61,484 bases of DNA from an uncultured Desulfovibrio sp. (GCF_944324935.1 NZ_CALUYG010000011.1:1-61484); one strand, 5' to 3'. Shown: positions 1-10,252, counted from the stretch's first letter. The notes: generated by a model not told the origin, from the sequence alone. Program-made: numbers and translations.

Positions 1-470
1 TTTGTTTGCAAAACAACTGTCATGGGGCTTTCGTTTTTTGGCAAGCCCTCTGTTAACTTTCAATTTACAATCTGCCGGCGTGCCCCTCTACACCCCCTGC
101 GACCCCCTACACCCCCTTGTCCGTGTGGCGTCGGGCGTCACTGTCGCCTGTTGTATACCTTGTCCGCCGCTCGCCGCAGGGGGCAGGTCGGCGCGCATCT
201 TCCCGCTTCGCGGGTGATATGCGCGCCTGCTGCGGCGCTCCCGCGTTGCGGGGATCGCCTCCGCGCCCCGGCTCGCTGTGCCGGCGTTTTTTCTCCAGAC
301 TGTGCTCTGACCGACGGGGAGCATTTCCCCCCGGATGGAGCGTATTCCCCGGTGCGGGGTATCGCCTGACGGGGGGCTTTTTCTGCATGGGGCATTTCCC
401 CAGTCTGCAAATTCTCTTTTGACGGGAAGGTTTTTTATTTTTCTGCCGCTGGCTTGCGGCTGCTGCCCGG
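1..470. other. No supported gene
   Basis: Several overlapping GC-rich reading frames exist on both strands but none gives recognisable protein sequence, a good ribosome binding site or a plausible domain. A C-rich stretch near 84-118 repeats a CCCCCT-type motif and would be G-rich on the minus strand. I see nothing else that can be named here; it is probably intergenic or decayed sequence. Confidence 0.4.
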
Positions 471-478
471 CATGGGGC

Positions 479-522
479 GTGCCCGTCAGGCGACGCAGGA
501 ACCTTACGGGCATCGACAGCAG
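479..522 (+). repeat. Dispersed repeat family B, copy 1
   Basis: A 44-base element also found at 15894-15937 (opposite orientation) and 51365-51408. All copies contain the core AGGCGACGC and end in GGCATCGACAGCAG. The GCCCGT and ACGGGC arms can pair, so each copy can form a small hairpin. Copies differ at only a few positions and all lie in intergenic DNA. Confidence 0.75.
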
Positions 523-680
523 GGATGCGGCAGGGGGCAAATTTGCTTCCGGCTCGCTGGTGAGGCGGGATGTTTCTCGGTCTGTGCGTTGGGCAGCGGG
601 GAGCACCGTCCCGGCAGGAACGTTCCCGCATGACTGGCGGGGTGCGTATTTTCTTTTCCTCATCTTGCCGGGGGACGGGC

Positions 681-810
681 AGGCGAAGGGGCGGCTTTTG
701 TGTGGCGTAGTTTTTTCATCCTCCCTGATGAAGCGCGTTTGGGGAGGGATGGGGGGATGGGGGGGAAGGGGACCCCTTTACGCGCGAGCTAAAGGGGTCC
801 CCTTCCCCCC
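681..810 (+). repeat. Dispersed palindromic repeat family A, copy 1
   Basis: A leader (GCGAAGGGGCGG, then CATCCTCC, then AAGCGCG and a G-rich run) is followed by a perfect 21-base inverted repeat, arms 760-780 and 790-810, with the loop CGCGCGAGC. The same leader and palindrome recur at 17831-17963. Related palindromes lie at 38367-38453, 51279-51434 and 55245-55292. There is no T-tract, so it is not a typical intrinsic terminator. Confidence 0.8.
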
Positions 811-814
811 GGAC

Positions 815-854
815 AAAAAAAAATCAGCCCGCAACGCTGTGAGCGTTACGGGCT
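815..854 (-). terminator. Intrinsic terminator of gdhA
   Basis: On the minus strand, 13-base arms (842-854 and 826-838) form a hairpin with a 3-base loop and one mismatch, followed by a T-tract (A-run at 815-823 on the plus strand). It lies about 60 bases past the gdhA stop. Confidence 0.85.
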
Positions 855-915
855 GGAAAGCGGGGGAGGGGGCGCCCTCCCCGCACGATAGGAAGCGTGT
901 GCCGGCGCCGGACGT

Positions 916-2356
<1,441 letters not shown>

Positions 2357-2447
2357 TGGCTGATCCAGGCCGGCATCGGCAAAATCATCCCTGCCGCCGG
2401 CAGAGGGCGCTTTGCCGGCAAACGGACGGGGGAGGCGTTTTCTTCCC

Positions 2448-2476
2448 TTGACAGGCCTGTGCCATGACCTTATATA
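2448..2476 (+). promoter_or_regulatory. Sigma-70-type promoter of the DUF134 operon
   Basis: A perfect TTGACA (2448-2453), a 17-base spacer and TATATA (2471-2476). It lies directly upstream of a palindromic operator and 31 bases before the start of the DUF134 gene. Confidence 0.7.
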
Positions 2477-2490
2477 TGAAATATATTTCA
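2477..2490. promoter_or_regulatory. Palindromic operator, site 1
   Basis: Perfect 14-base palindrome TGAAATATATTTCA placed immediately after the -10 element, where bound protein would block initiation. A near-identical palindrome (one change) lies at 3689-3702 before the His-rich gene, so both units probably answer to the same regulator. The DUF134 protein encoded here is the obvious candidate; that link is inference. Confidence 0.6.
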
Positions 2491-2507
2491 AAACAGGAGG
2501 GCCGGAC

Positions 2508-2957
2508 ATGCGGCCGCAGAAGACCCGACATATCGAATATCCCCCGCTGTGGGAGCGCTATTTGCCGGAAGGGCGGCGGCAGGCGGCCGAGGTGACGCTG
2601 GGGCTGGACATGTACGAGGCCCTGCGCCTTGTGGATGCGGAAGGGCTGCCGCAGGATGCGGCGGCCGAACGTATGGGCGTTTCCACGCCGACGCTCTGCC
2701 GTCTGCTGGGTGAGGCCCGCCGGCGGGTGGCCACGGCCCTGCGTGACGGCTGGGCCCTGCGCTGCGAGGGCGGCAATGTGAAGGTGGGCCCAGGCGGCAG
2801 GCATGGTCAGGGGGGCCCGTGGCGTCATGGACGGCAGGCGGGCCCTGAACGCCGTGCCGAGGACTTGCGGACGGAAGGACCGGCCGCCGGCTGCGGACGA
2901 CATGCCCGTGGCACGGGCCCTTGCCGTCAGGATAGGGAGGAAAGCGGATCATGCTGA
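2508..2957 (+). CDS. DUF134 (UPF0251) family DNA-binding protein
   Basis: 149 aa. The N-terminal 85 residues match the DUF134/UPF0251 family: a conserved PPLWERY segment, then a sigma-region-4-like helix-turn-helix around GLPQDAAAERMGVSTPTL. Such proteins are predicted regulators found near metal-related genes. The C-terminal 60 residues are Gly/Arg-rich and look disordered. The start at 2508 is set by AGGAGG about 9 bases upstream; an in-frame ATG at 2412 would lie upstream of the promoter. The gene overlaps the next by 7 bases. The palindrome at 2477-2490 suggests autoregulation. Confidence 0.82.
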   Translation: MRPQKTRHIEYPPLWERYLPEGRRQAAEVTLGLDMYEALRLVDAEGLPQDAAAERMGVSTPTLCRLLGEARRRVATALRDGWALRCEGGNVKVGPGGRHGQGGPWRHGRQAGPERRAEDLRTEGPAAGCGRHARGTGPCRQDREESGSC

Positions 2958-3631
2958 GCAGGATGGGGCTGGTCATGCTGGCAGGCAAGGGCCTCCTGGG
3001 GACGCGGACTGGCCGCGCGCTCGTCGGGAGACTTGGCCGCCGCCTTGCGCGGACCGCGCTTGCCGGGATGGGCAGGACGGTTGCCGGAACGGACGGGGCG
3101 GAAGGGCCGCAGCCGGGCAGGCGGGAGGAACACCGCCGGGACGGGCAGGGCGGCCCGGGGAACGGGCGGGCCGGCGGCCACGGCGGAGGGCAGCGGCGGG
3201 GCGGACTTGCTGACGTGGCGCGGGCCCTGCTGTCAGCGACGGATGGGGCGGCAACCCGGCCCGTGCCTGTGCCGCCGGGCGATGCGGCCGCCGTATCAGC
3301 GGGTGAGGACACGACCGCCGGCATGAGGGCGGAGAGCGCCGCGGACTGGCGTCGGGCGGCCGCGCTGGAGGCGCTGGAGGCGCATATGGTCAGCTTCATC
3401 AATGGGCGGGCCCGTCTGCGCCATCCCGCCTTGCGGCTGGCGGCGGTGCATGCGCCCCTGAGGGACGCGCTCGCGCAGGCGGGATGCTTTACGGCGCTCA
3501 TCTTTTCCGCCCGCACGGGGTCGCTCCTGCTGGAGTATGACGGCAGCCAGCTGTCCCGCGCGGATTTTTGCGCCGCGGCCTTGCCGCTGGGCTGGTTCCT
3601 GGCGCGGTGCGATGCGGCCAGCCGCGCGTAG
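2951..3631 (+). CDS. HMA2-like domain protein
   Basis: 226 aa. The N-terminus (residues 1-110) is low-complexity, rich in Gly, Arg and Ala. The C-terminal half carries VSFINGRARLRHPAL followed by an alternating strand/helix pattern, resembling HMA_2 domains (heavy-metal-associated fold without the CxxC pair). Location and partner are unknown. It starts inside the end of the DUF134 gene, so the two are probably translationally coupled. A role in metal handling or sensing is inferred from the domain and neighbours. A terminator follows 20 bases after the stop. Confidence 0.65.
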   Translation: MLSRMGLVMLAGKGLLGTRTGRALVGRLGRRLARTALAGMGRTVAGTDGAEGPQPGRREEHRRDGQGGPGNGRAGGHGGGQRRGGLADVARALLSATDGAATRPVPVPPGDAAAVSAGEDTTAGMRAESAADWRRAAALEALEAHMVSFINGRARLRHPALRLAAVHAPLRDALAQAGCFTALIFSARTGSLLLEYDGSQLSRADFCAAALPLGWFLARCDAASRA

Positions 3632-3650
3632 ACATCGGCGTTTGTGGAGC

Positions 3651-3676
3651 ATGCCGGACCGGGGTCCGGCATTTTT
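3651..3676 (+). terminator. Intrinsic terminator after the HMA2-like gene
   Basis: Perfect 10-base arms (3651-3660 and 3663-3672) with a two-base loop, followed by TTTTT. It separates the DUF134/HMA2 pair from the His-rich gene. Confidence 0.85.
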
Positions 3677-3688
3677 CGGAACTTGTAA

Positions 3689-3702
3689 TGAAATATGTTT
3701 CA
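3689..3702. promoter_or_regulatory. Palindromic operator, site 2
   Basis: TGAAATATGTTTCA, one base away from the perfect palindrome at 2477-2490. It sits 15 bases before the start of the His-rich gene, between a terminator and the ribosome binding site. A weaker relative (12 of 14) is found at 42057-42070 upstream of hsdM. Confidence 0.6.
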
Positions 3703-3716
3703 AAAAGGAGCACATC

Positions 3717-3971
3717 ATGGAAACGTTGCACACTGAACAAATGGCAGACGGACAGGAGCATCCGCAGCAGGAATGCGGTCGCGGCGAAGCGGAAAAGCGG
3801 GGACGGGGCGGAGAGGAAAAGCGGCATCGGCACGGCCAGTGCCACGGCAGGAGGAGGCAGGGCGGCTGCGGCGGCCATGCCGCGGCGGCTGCGTGTGCCG
3901 GACGGGCGGAGGATGCGCGGCAGGGGCATGGGCACGGCCACGGTCGCGGACAGGGCGGCCACGGCCTCTAG
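3717..3971 (+). CDS. Small His/Gly-rich protein, probable metal binder
   Basis: 84 aa. The start is fixed by AAGGAG six bases upstream. Charged N-terminus; the C-terminal half is rich in His, Gly and Arg and ends in an HGHGHGRGQGGHG run, with two Cys residues in the middle. There is no signal peptide. Such His-rich tails typically chelate Ni, Co, Zn or Fe. It has its own copy of the palindrome found before the DUF134 gene, so it probably belongs to that regulon. The metal is unknown. Confidence 0.65.
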   Translation: METLHTEQMADGQEHPQQECGRGEAEKRGRGGEEKRHRHGQCHGRRRQGGCGGHAAAAACAGRAEDARQGHGHGHGRGQGGHGL

Positions 3972-4662
3972 GTGTTGGGTTTCGACAGGCTGTTCACCCT
4001 TTCCTCCTCCGTCAAGCTGGAAGCTGCGCACAAACCCACGATCCAGCAAGGAGAGGGGTGAACAGCCATAAAAATGCCTAACTTGCGGCCAGAGGCCGAG
4101 AGGAAATGGGTAAGCGGCGGACAGCCCGCGGCGGACAGGCGCAGCAGCAGGCGAAGGCATTCCGCTCATCCCCCCTGCGTGCAGGAGGGATGAGCGCCAT
4201 CAGGGGGGGGGCGTTTTCCGGGAGTGGCGGGGCCGTCTCCGTCGGCATGCGGTTCACAGGCGTTTCCTCCGTCATATTTTTCAGCGGGTCGCAGGCATCT
4301 GCCAGCACGATGCCGGCACTGCCGGCCGCATGCGTATGACCCGTCCGCCTGTCCCCTCTCTGCCGCGGGATGTCCTGCCGGCGGGGGAGGGGGCCTTGTC
4401 CGTGACGGAAATCGCACGCCGCGGCGGCAAAGAAGGATGGACAATCCTCACAAGATGTGGGAAAGAGGCAAAGGTATCCCTGTTGCCGCGTGACCGTGAT
4501 ACAGGTGAACCGCTTCAACTGTAACAAATTGTTTCCAATCGCGTCACGACGACGGCGATCGGGAACAGGTGGGGAAACAGCATCGTCCGTCATGTGCGGC
4601 GTTCTCTGGACCGTTTTGGACGGAGGCATGGCGCCATGATGTGTTTTGAAAGGGGAGATGCC
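3972..4662. other. Gene-free gap with an inverted repeat
   Basis: No convincing gene in either strand over about 690 bases. The visible structure is a 12-base perfect inverted repeat, GGCTGTTCACCC (3988-3999) and its complement (4056-4067), enclosing a smaller pair TGGGTTT/AAACCCA. It has no T-tract, so it could be an RNA structure, a repeat or a mobile-element remnant. The promoter of the downstream polymer locus is presumably in the second half; I could not choose one. Confidence 0.4.
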
Positions 4663-6138
4663 TTGCGCGCCAATATCCTTTGCGCCGGTCTGGGGACGCG
4701 TCTGCGTCCGTTTACCTATATAAAGCCCAAGCCGCTGCTGAGCATCGGCGGCTACCCGCTGGTGGAGCGCACCATCCGCCAGCTCCGCGCCGACGGGGTG
4801 GACGACATCGCGCTGGTGGTGGGCTACAAGCGGGAGTGCTTTGAATACCTGCGGGAGCGCTACGGCGTGCGGCTCATCGTGTCCGAATGCTACGACACGG
4901 CCAACAACTTCTCGTCGCTGGAGCTGGTGGCGGACAGGCTGGGAGACAGCCTCGTCATCGACGGGGATCTCTACATCCGGCGGCCGCTGGTGCCGCTGGT
5001 GCGCCCCGGGGTCTCGCAGTTCATTACCCAGAAGACGGAACGCGGCAGGGAGTGGGAGCTCATCACCGACGCGACGGATCGTGTGGTGGCGGTGAAGAAG
5101 GATTCGCCCGACGGCTATGCCATGTCCGGCGTTTCGTACTGGACGGAGGAGGCCGCCGGCCTGCTGCGGCAGGAACTGGCCCGCAGCGGCCCGGACGATT
5201 ACTGGGAGGACGCCGCCATCCGCATCCTGGACCGCGTGCCGGTGTACGCCACCCGGACGAAGCTGCTGCAATGCGAGATCGACAGTCTGGACGATGTGCT
5301 GTCGCTGGGCCTGCTTTCGGCCGACGAACTGGCCGACCAGTGCTCGGAAACAAGCATGGCCGAAAAGCTCAAGGGGTTGACCAACGATACCTACCGTATC
5401 CGGCTGCACGGCAAGGGCGTCGTGCTGCGCATCCCCGGCAGAGGCACGGATCAGATCATCGACCGCACGCTGGAATCGGCCATGCTGGGCCTGCTCGACG
5501 GCATGGACATCACGCCGCGCTGCAGCTTCTACTCCGGCGGCATCAAGACCACGGACTTCCTGGAAGAGTATGCGGTGCTGACCCCGGAAAGTCTGGACGC
5601 GTCCACCATCGCCGGCGTGGCCGGCATCATGCGGCGGCTGCACGCCATCGCCCTGCCGCAGGGCTTCAGGGAGCAGTACGGCCCCAATGCGGCCCTGTCG
5701 GTGCTCAATGAAGTCAAGCTCTACGAGCGCCAGAGCGGCATCAACCTGCTGGCCGATGAGGAACGCCGCCAGATCTACGATTTCGCCCGCGAGATGGACA
5801 GGGACGAAAAGCGTTTCTGCCACCGGGACTTCGTGCTGGAGAACATCCTTCGCCGCGGCGACCGCATGCAGCTCATCGATTTCGAGTACGCCTGTTTCTG
5901 CTCGCCGTACTGGGATTACGCCAGCTTCGTCACGGAGACGCGCCTTGCCGGGGAACGGCTGGAGACCTTCGTACGCCGCTGCGGCATGGACCGGCGGCGT
6001 CTGCTCAAGGCCATGATCATCGTGGACTACATCTGGGGTCTGTGGGGCTTCTACCGGGAGTGCATCGACTACGGCCGCGGCCGCATCGCGGAGATGGACA
6101 GGAATCTGCGCCTGTTGCAGGCGGGGGGCACGCTGTGA
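4663..6138 (+). CDS. Fused LicC-like cytidylyltransferase and LicA-like choline kinase
   Basis: 491 aa. Residues 1-225 are a nucleotidyltransferase with LCAGLGTRLRPFTYIKPKPL at the very N-terminus, as in LicC (CTP:phosphocholine cytidylyltransferase). Residues 230-490 are a LicA/choline-kinase-type fold: GLTNDTYR loop, catalytic HRDFVLEN (H387) and metal-binding LIDFEYA (D406). One chain would thus phosphorylate choline (or ethanolamine) and activate it to the CDP form. I chose TTG at 4663: AGGGGAG lies at the right distance and the nucleotide-binding loop then begins at residue 5, as in the family; ATG 4636 is the alternative. It overlaps the next gene by 4 bases. Confidence 0.85.
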   Translation: MRANILCAGLGTRLRPFTYIKPKPLLSIGGYPLVERTIRQLRADGVDDIALVVGYKRECFEYLRERYGVRLIVSECYDTANNFSSLELVADRLGDSLVIDGDLYIRRPLVPLVRPGVSQFITQKTERGREWELITDATDRVVAVKKDSPDGYAMSGVSYWTEEAAGLLRQELARSGPDDYWEDAAIRILDRVPVYATRTKLLQCEIDSLDDVLSLGLLSADELADQCSETSMAEKLKGLTNDTYRIRLHGKGVVLRIPGRGTDQIIDRTLESAMLGLLDGMDITPRCSFYSGGIKTTDFLEEYAVLTPESLDASTIAGVAGIMRRLHAIALPQGFREQYGPNAALSVLNEVKLYERQSGINLLADEERRQIYDFAREMDRDEKRFCHRDFVLENILRRGDRMQLIDFEYACFCSPYWDYASFVTETRLAGERLETFVRRCGMDRRRLLKAMIIVDYIWGLWGFYRECIDYGRGRIAEMDRNLRLLQAGGTL

Positions 6139-7559
6139 AGGCTTCGTCCGTTCCGCCGGCGCTGCGCTATCTCGGCCTGTTGGCCCTGCTGGAGGCGGCC
6201 TTCCCCGCGCCCGCGCAGGCCTACCTTGATCCCGGCACGGGCAACATCCTCGTGTATGTGGCCATCAGTCTGGTGGGAACCCTCCTCTATTTCCTGAAAA
6301 ATCTGGTCTATGCGGTCATGGGCCGGGCCCGGGGCGAGCGGCCCGGCCGGCAGGAATTGCACCATGAACGCATCCTGCTTTTTTCCGAAGGGCGGACGTA
6401 TTATTATACGTTCAAGCCCATCATCGAAGCCCTCCTGCGGCGGGGCATCCCCTTTTCCTATATCACGATGGATCTGGAGGATCCGGCCCTGACCATCGAG
6501 GACGACCTCATGGACTCCCGCTACATCGGCAACGGCGCGGCGGCCTACGCACGGGCGGCGGGCCGCCGGGCGGACGTCATGCTGTCCACCACGCCCAACA
6601 TCGGCACGCCGGGCTTCCCCATGCCCCGGCCGCGCCGGGTGCGCTGCCTGGCCCATGTCTGCCACGGCGTGGGCGACATCGCCATGTATCAGAAAGGTTC
6701 TCTCGACCATTACGACGCCGTGCTCATGGTGGGGGACTTCATGCTGCCGGGCATACGCCGGCTGGAGGAGCTGCGCGGGCTGCCCGCCAAGGAATGCGTC
6801 TCCCTCGGTCTGCCCTATCTGGACGAGCTGGCGCGCAAGGCGAAGCCGAAGCAGGGGCAAAGCACGCCGCCCGTGGTGCTGGTGGCCCCGTCCTGGGGCA
6901 ACAAGGGCTGTCTTTCGGTCTGCGGACCGCAATTCCTGGTGGATCTGGCCCGGGCGGGCCATGAGGTCATCTTCCGGCCCCATCCGCAGTCGCTCAAGGT
7001 GGAGACGGACATGCTGACCGCCATCCATGAACTGTTGCGCGATTTCCCCAACGTGCGGTTCGATACGGACATGGACGCCACGGCATCCATGAGCCGGGCC
7101 GACGTTATGATCTCCGACAAGTCCTGCGTGCGCTTCGACTTCGCTTTCCTCTACGAAAAGCCGGTTATCACGCTGGATATCCCGGTACGCAATCCCGAAC
7201 TCTACGAAGTGGCGGACCTGGGCGTGATCTGGGAGGATACCGTGGCCGCCCGGCTGGGCGAGGTCGTCGCCCCGGATCAGTTCGACCGCATCCTGCCCGC
7301 CGTGGAGCGGGCCCTGGGCATGCCGTCCGCGGCTCTGGCGGCCTTTCGCGATCAGTGCGTGGCCTGCCGGGGCTGGAGCGGCGAAGCCATCGTGGACTGG
7401 ACGCTGGATGTGCTGCGGCGTCACGACGCCCGCGAGGACGAGCGGACGACGGATGCCCCGCGGCAGGACGGCACGCCCGGCGGCCAGCCAGGGACGACGG
7501 CCGGAACGACGCCCGAGACGACATCGGGAGCGGCGTGCCCGGGACAGGCTTCCGCATGA
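6135..7559 (+). CDS. CDP-glycerol glycerophosphotransferase-like (TagF family) protein
   Basis: 474 aa. The GTG start overlaps the upstream stop as GTGA, indicating coupling. A signal-like hydrophobic N-terminus ending in PAQA precedes a membrane helix (about residues 33-55). The remainder matches poly(glycerophosphate) glycerophosphotransferases: CHGVGD, SWGNKG, FRPHPQS and a late SDKSCVRFDFAF segment. The family transfers phospho-polyol units from CDP-activated donors onto surface polymers. The last 50 residues are low-complexity (Asp, Thr, Gly). The substrate cannot be read from sequence; with the CDP-choline-type gene next door, a phospho-substituted polymer is likely. Confidence 0.8.
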   Translation: MKASSVPPALRYLGLLALLEAAFPAPAQAYLDPGTGNILVYVAISLVGTLLYFLKNLVYAVMGRARGERPGRQELHHERILLFSEGRTYYYTFKPIIEALLRRGIPFSYITMDLEDPALTIEDDLMDSRYIGNGAAAYARAAGRRADVMLSTTPNIGTPGFPMPRPRRVRCLAHVCHGVGDIAMYQKGSLDHYDAVLMVGDFMLPGIRRLEELRGLPAKECVSLGLPYLDELARKAKPKQGQSTPPVVLVAPSWGNKGCLSVCGPQFLVDLARAGHEVIFRPHPQSLKVETDMLTAIHELLRDFPNVRFDTDMDATASMSRADVMISDKSCVRFDFAFLYEKPVITLDIPVRNPELYEVADLGVIWEDTVAARLGEVVAPDQFDRILPAVERALGMPSAALAAFRDQCVACRGWSGEAIVDWTLDVLRRHDAREDERTTDAPRQDGTPGGQPGTTAGTTPETTSGAACPGQASA

Positions 7560-7711
7560 GTGCCCCGCCCGGGCGAAGCCGTCCGAGGACCGCCGATCCT
7601 TCTGAGCCCGCCGCAACATGTTCATTGCCCCGGCCATCCCGCCGTCAGGCGGGATGACGCCGTACAGCCCGACGGCGACAAGCGCCGCGGGCCTGTGGAG
7701 AAAAGACATCC

Positions 7712-10252
7712 ATGCTGTCATTGCTTTACGAGATATTCATCCTGCCCATTGAGATCATCTACCGCGCCATCTATCTTGGCAGCGTGCAGCTCACCGGCAA
7801 TTACGGCCTGAGCATCCTTGTGCTCTCGGCCGTGAGCGCCGTGGCCTTCATCCCGCTGGGGCGGCTGGCCGTGGGCATGCAGGCCGGAGAAAAGAAGGTG
7901 CAACAGATCATGGCTCCCCAGATCGCCCGCATCCGCAGCGAGTCCAGGGGGGCGGAACGCCAGCGCCGCATCAACCGGCTGTATCGCCGCTATGCCTATC
8001 ATCCGCTGCTGGCCATCCGCTCGGCCTTCGGCGTGGCCCTGCAGATCCCCTTTCTGACGGGCGCGTACTACATGATCCTGAGCCTCGACCAGCTGCGGGG
8101 GCAATCCTTCCTCTGCATCGCCGACCTTTCGCAGCCGGACGGTCTGCTCTGGGGCGTGAATTTCCTGCCTGTCCTCATGACCGTGGTGAACATCATCGCC
8201 ACCTTCACCACCCCGGGCCTGAGCCGCAAGGACAGGCTCCAGGCCGTGCTCATCGCCTTTTTCTTCCTCCTGCTGCTCTATGGCGCGGCCTCGGCCCTGC
8301 TCATCTTCTGGACCATGAACAACGTCTTCTTCCTGCTCCAGAACCTGCGTCTGCCGGTGAAGCTGCCGCGCTTCCGCAAGCCCGTCTTTGTCCAGGGCGC
8401 CATGAGCACGGCCTCGGTCTCGCTGCTGCGCAGCGTGTACGGCCTGTCCTGCGCCGGGCTGGCCGCGCTGCTCTTCCTCTATGTGCCGTTCCAGACCTAC
8501 GCCTCCGATCCGGCCTTCTTCGCCAGCGGGCCGCTGGACGTGCTGCTGGGCATGGTGCGCTATCTGTCGCTGACCTTCTTCATCGTCTTCGTGCTCTGGT
8601 TGTGGTTCCCCGCCCGGGGCAAGACCATCCCGGCCTTTGTGGCCTTCTGGGCCCTGTGTCTGGCCTTTGTGAACGTCTTCGTGCTGACCGGCGATTTCGG
8701 CGCGCTGGACGGCACCCGCTTCCTGGACGAGGCCCGCATCGGCCGGCCCATGCGGCTCTTTGCCGACGCCCTGCTGCCCGTGTTCGTGGCGCTGGCGGCG
8801 GCGGTCGCCGCCTTTGTCCCGGCGCGGGCGCGCCGGGCGCTGCCGGCCGCATTGTCCGTCGCGCTCTTTTCCCTGCTGGCCCTGACGGGCTATGCCGGCC
8901 TTTCCGCGCTGGGCGCGGTGGAGGAGGATACGGCCTTCACGCCGCCGCCCTACGCGCAGAGCATGCAGGCCTATTCCCGCGACGGGGAAAACGTCATCGT
9001 GGTCATCATGGACATGTTCACGGGCGGTCATATCGAAAAGATGCTGGACGATCCGTGGTTCGAGGACTTCCGGGCCGGCATGGACGGCTTCGTCTGGTAT
9101 CCCGACACGGTGTCCATGGCCGACGCCACGGTGCTGAGCCTGCCCAGCATCTACGGCGGCCACGGCTACAGCCCGGCGGCCGTCAACGGGCGGCGCTCCC
9201 TGACGCTGGAGGAGAACATCAACAAGGCCTTCGCCCTCATGCCCCGCAACTTCGCGGCGCATGACTTCGACGTGTCCGTCATCAACGGTCTGGAATACTT
9301 CAATGAAGAACTCTACGCCCGGCACGGGGGCAAGGCGGACAACATCCTCACCGTGCCGCGCGTGCGCCGGACGTTTTTGCGCAAGTACTACGACGACGTG
9401 AGTCTGCGCGACTTCAGCGGTTTCTTCGCCATGCTGGGCCTTTTCCAGGCCTCGCCGGACATGCTCAAGCAGAAGCTCTACGACGACGGCAACTGGAAGA
9501 ACGCCGGAGACGGCATCCTGGCCGCCAGCATGGATTTCTACAAGGAAGAGGACGCCTACTTCCGCTATGTGTTCACGTCCGGCATCACGGCGGACGCGCC
9601 GCGCAGCACGGCCAAGATCTTTTATACCATGCTCTCGCATTACATGTGGCATTACGCGCCCGACCTCGTGGACGGCACGCCGCGCATCGTGGCCGATCCC
9701 TGCCCGGAGACGGAAGGGCAGCTCCTGCACAAGGGCGGCGTCCTGCCGGAGCACTACTACGCGGAACGCCACCTCATGCGCTATCTTATGATCTTTTTCG
9801 CGCAGCTCAAGGAGGCGGGCGTCTACGACAACTCGCGTATCATCCTGGTCTCCGACCACGGCGAGCGGGACAGCCAGATGGTGGCCCGCGCCTACAACGA
9901 CGGCAGGGAATTCGCCGACGGCGTCCCCTACGGCAGCGGACGCTACGCCCCCGGCCGGCCCCACGCCCTGCTCATGGTCAAGGAGCCCGGCCGGCGCGGG
10001 CCGCTGCGCATCAACGAGGCCTTCATGTCCAGCGCCGACGTGCCGCTGCTGGCCCTGAAAGGCATTGGCACATGCGACGAGTTCTCCCTGTATGACCCGG
10101 CCCGCGTGCCGGCGCCGCGTGTGCTGACCCACGCCCGCGGCGGCGCGCGCTGGAGCGAGCATAAGCGCAAGGCCTACATCTACGAACAGCACCGGCTGGA
10201 AGGGACCCTCTTCGACCCGGCCCGCAATACCTACGACGGGGACTATGAGTAG
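7712..10252 (+). CDS. YidC/Oxa1-like membrane domain fused to a phosphotransferase (alkaline-phosphatase fold)
   Basis: 846 aa. Residues 1-215 resemble the YidC/Oxa1 core: NYGLSILVLS helix, basic cytosolic loop, HPLLAIRSAF and QIPFLTGAY. About four further membrane helices follow (215-410). From residue 430 there is an alkaline-phosphatase-superfamily domain as in LtaS and EptA: metal-site VVIMDMF (D434), probable nucleophile Thr473 in ADATVLSLPS, which lines up with the EptA/MCR catalytic Thr, and VSDHGERD (D715, H716). The Arg that lines the YidC groove is Ala43 here, so insertase activity is doubtful. Probable role: transfer of a phospho-group onto an exported polymer or lipid. No Cys nucleophile, so not a sulfatase. 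Confidence 0.85.
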   Translation: MLSLLYEIFILPIEIIYRAIYLGSVQLTGNYGLSILVLSAVSAVAFIPLGRLAVGMQAGEKKVQQIMAPQIARIRSESRGAERQRRINRLYRRYAYHPLLAIRSAFGVALQIPFLTGAYYMILSLDQLRGQSFLCIADLSQPDGLLWGVNFLPVLMTVVNIIATFTTPGLSRKDRLQAVLIAFFFLLLLYGAASALLIFWTMNNVFFLLQNLRLPVKLPRFRKPVFVQGAMSTASVSLLRSVYGLSCAGLAALLFLYVPFQTYASDPAFFASGPLDVLLGMVRYLSLTFFIVFVLWLWFPARGKTIPAFVAFWALCLAFVNVFVLTGDFGALDGTRFLDEARIGRPMRLFADALLPVFVALAAAVAAFVPARARRALPAALSVALFSLLALTGYAGLSALGAVEEDTAFTPPPYAQSMQAYSRDGENVIVVIMDMFTGGHIEKMLDDPWFEDFRAGMDGFVWYPDTVSMADATVLSLPSIYGGHGYSPAAVNGRRSLTLEENINKAFALMPRNFAAHDFDVSVINGLEYFNEELYARHGGKADNILTVPRVRRTFLRKYYDDVSLRDFSGFFAMLGLFQASPDMLKQKLYDDGNWKNAGDGILAASMDFYKEEDAYFRYVFTSGITADAPRSTAKIFYTMLSHYMWHYAPDLVDGTPRIVADPCPETEGQLLHKGGVLPEHYYAERHLMRYLMIFFAQLKEAGVYDNSRIILVSDHGERDSQMVARAYNDGREFADGVPYGSGRYAPGRPHALLMVKEPGRRGPLRINEAFMSSADVPLLALKGIGTCDEFSLYDPARVPAPRVLTHARGGARWSEHKRKAYIYEQHRLEGTLFDPARNTYDGDYE

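Noticed and set aside
88-663. Two overlapping minus-strand frames of 170-190 codons
   Set aside because: Arg/Pro-rich composition, no ribosome binding site and they cross repeat B; not supported as genes.
7712-10252. Sulfatase assignment for the fusion's C-terminal domain
   Set aside because: No Cys/Ser-x-Pro-x-Arg sulfatase site; the Thr nucleophile pattern fits phosphotransferases.
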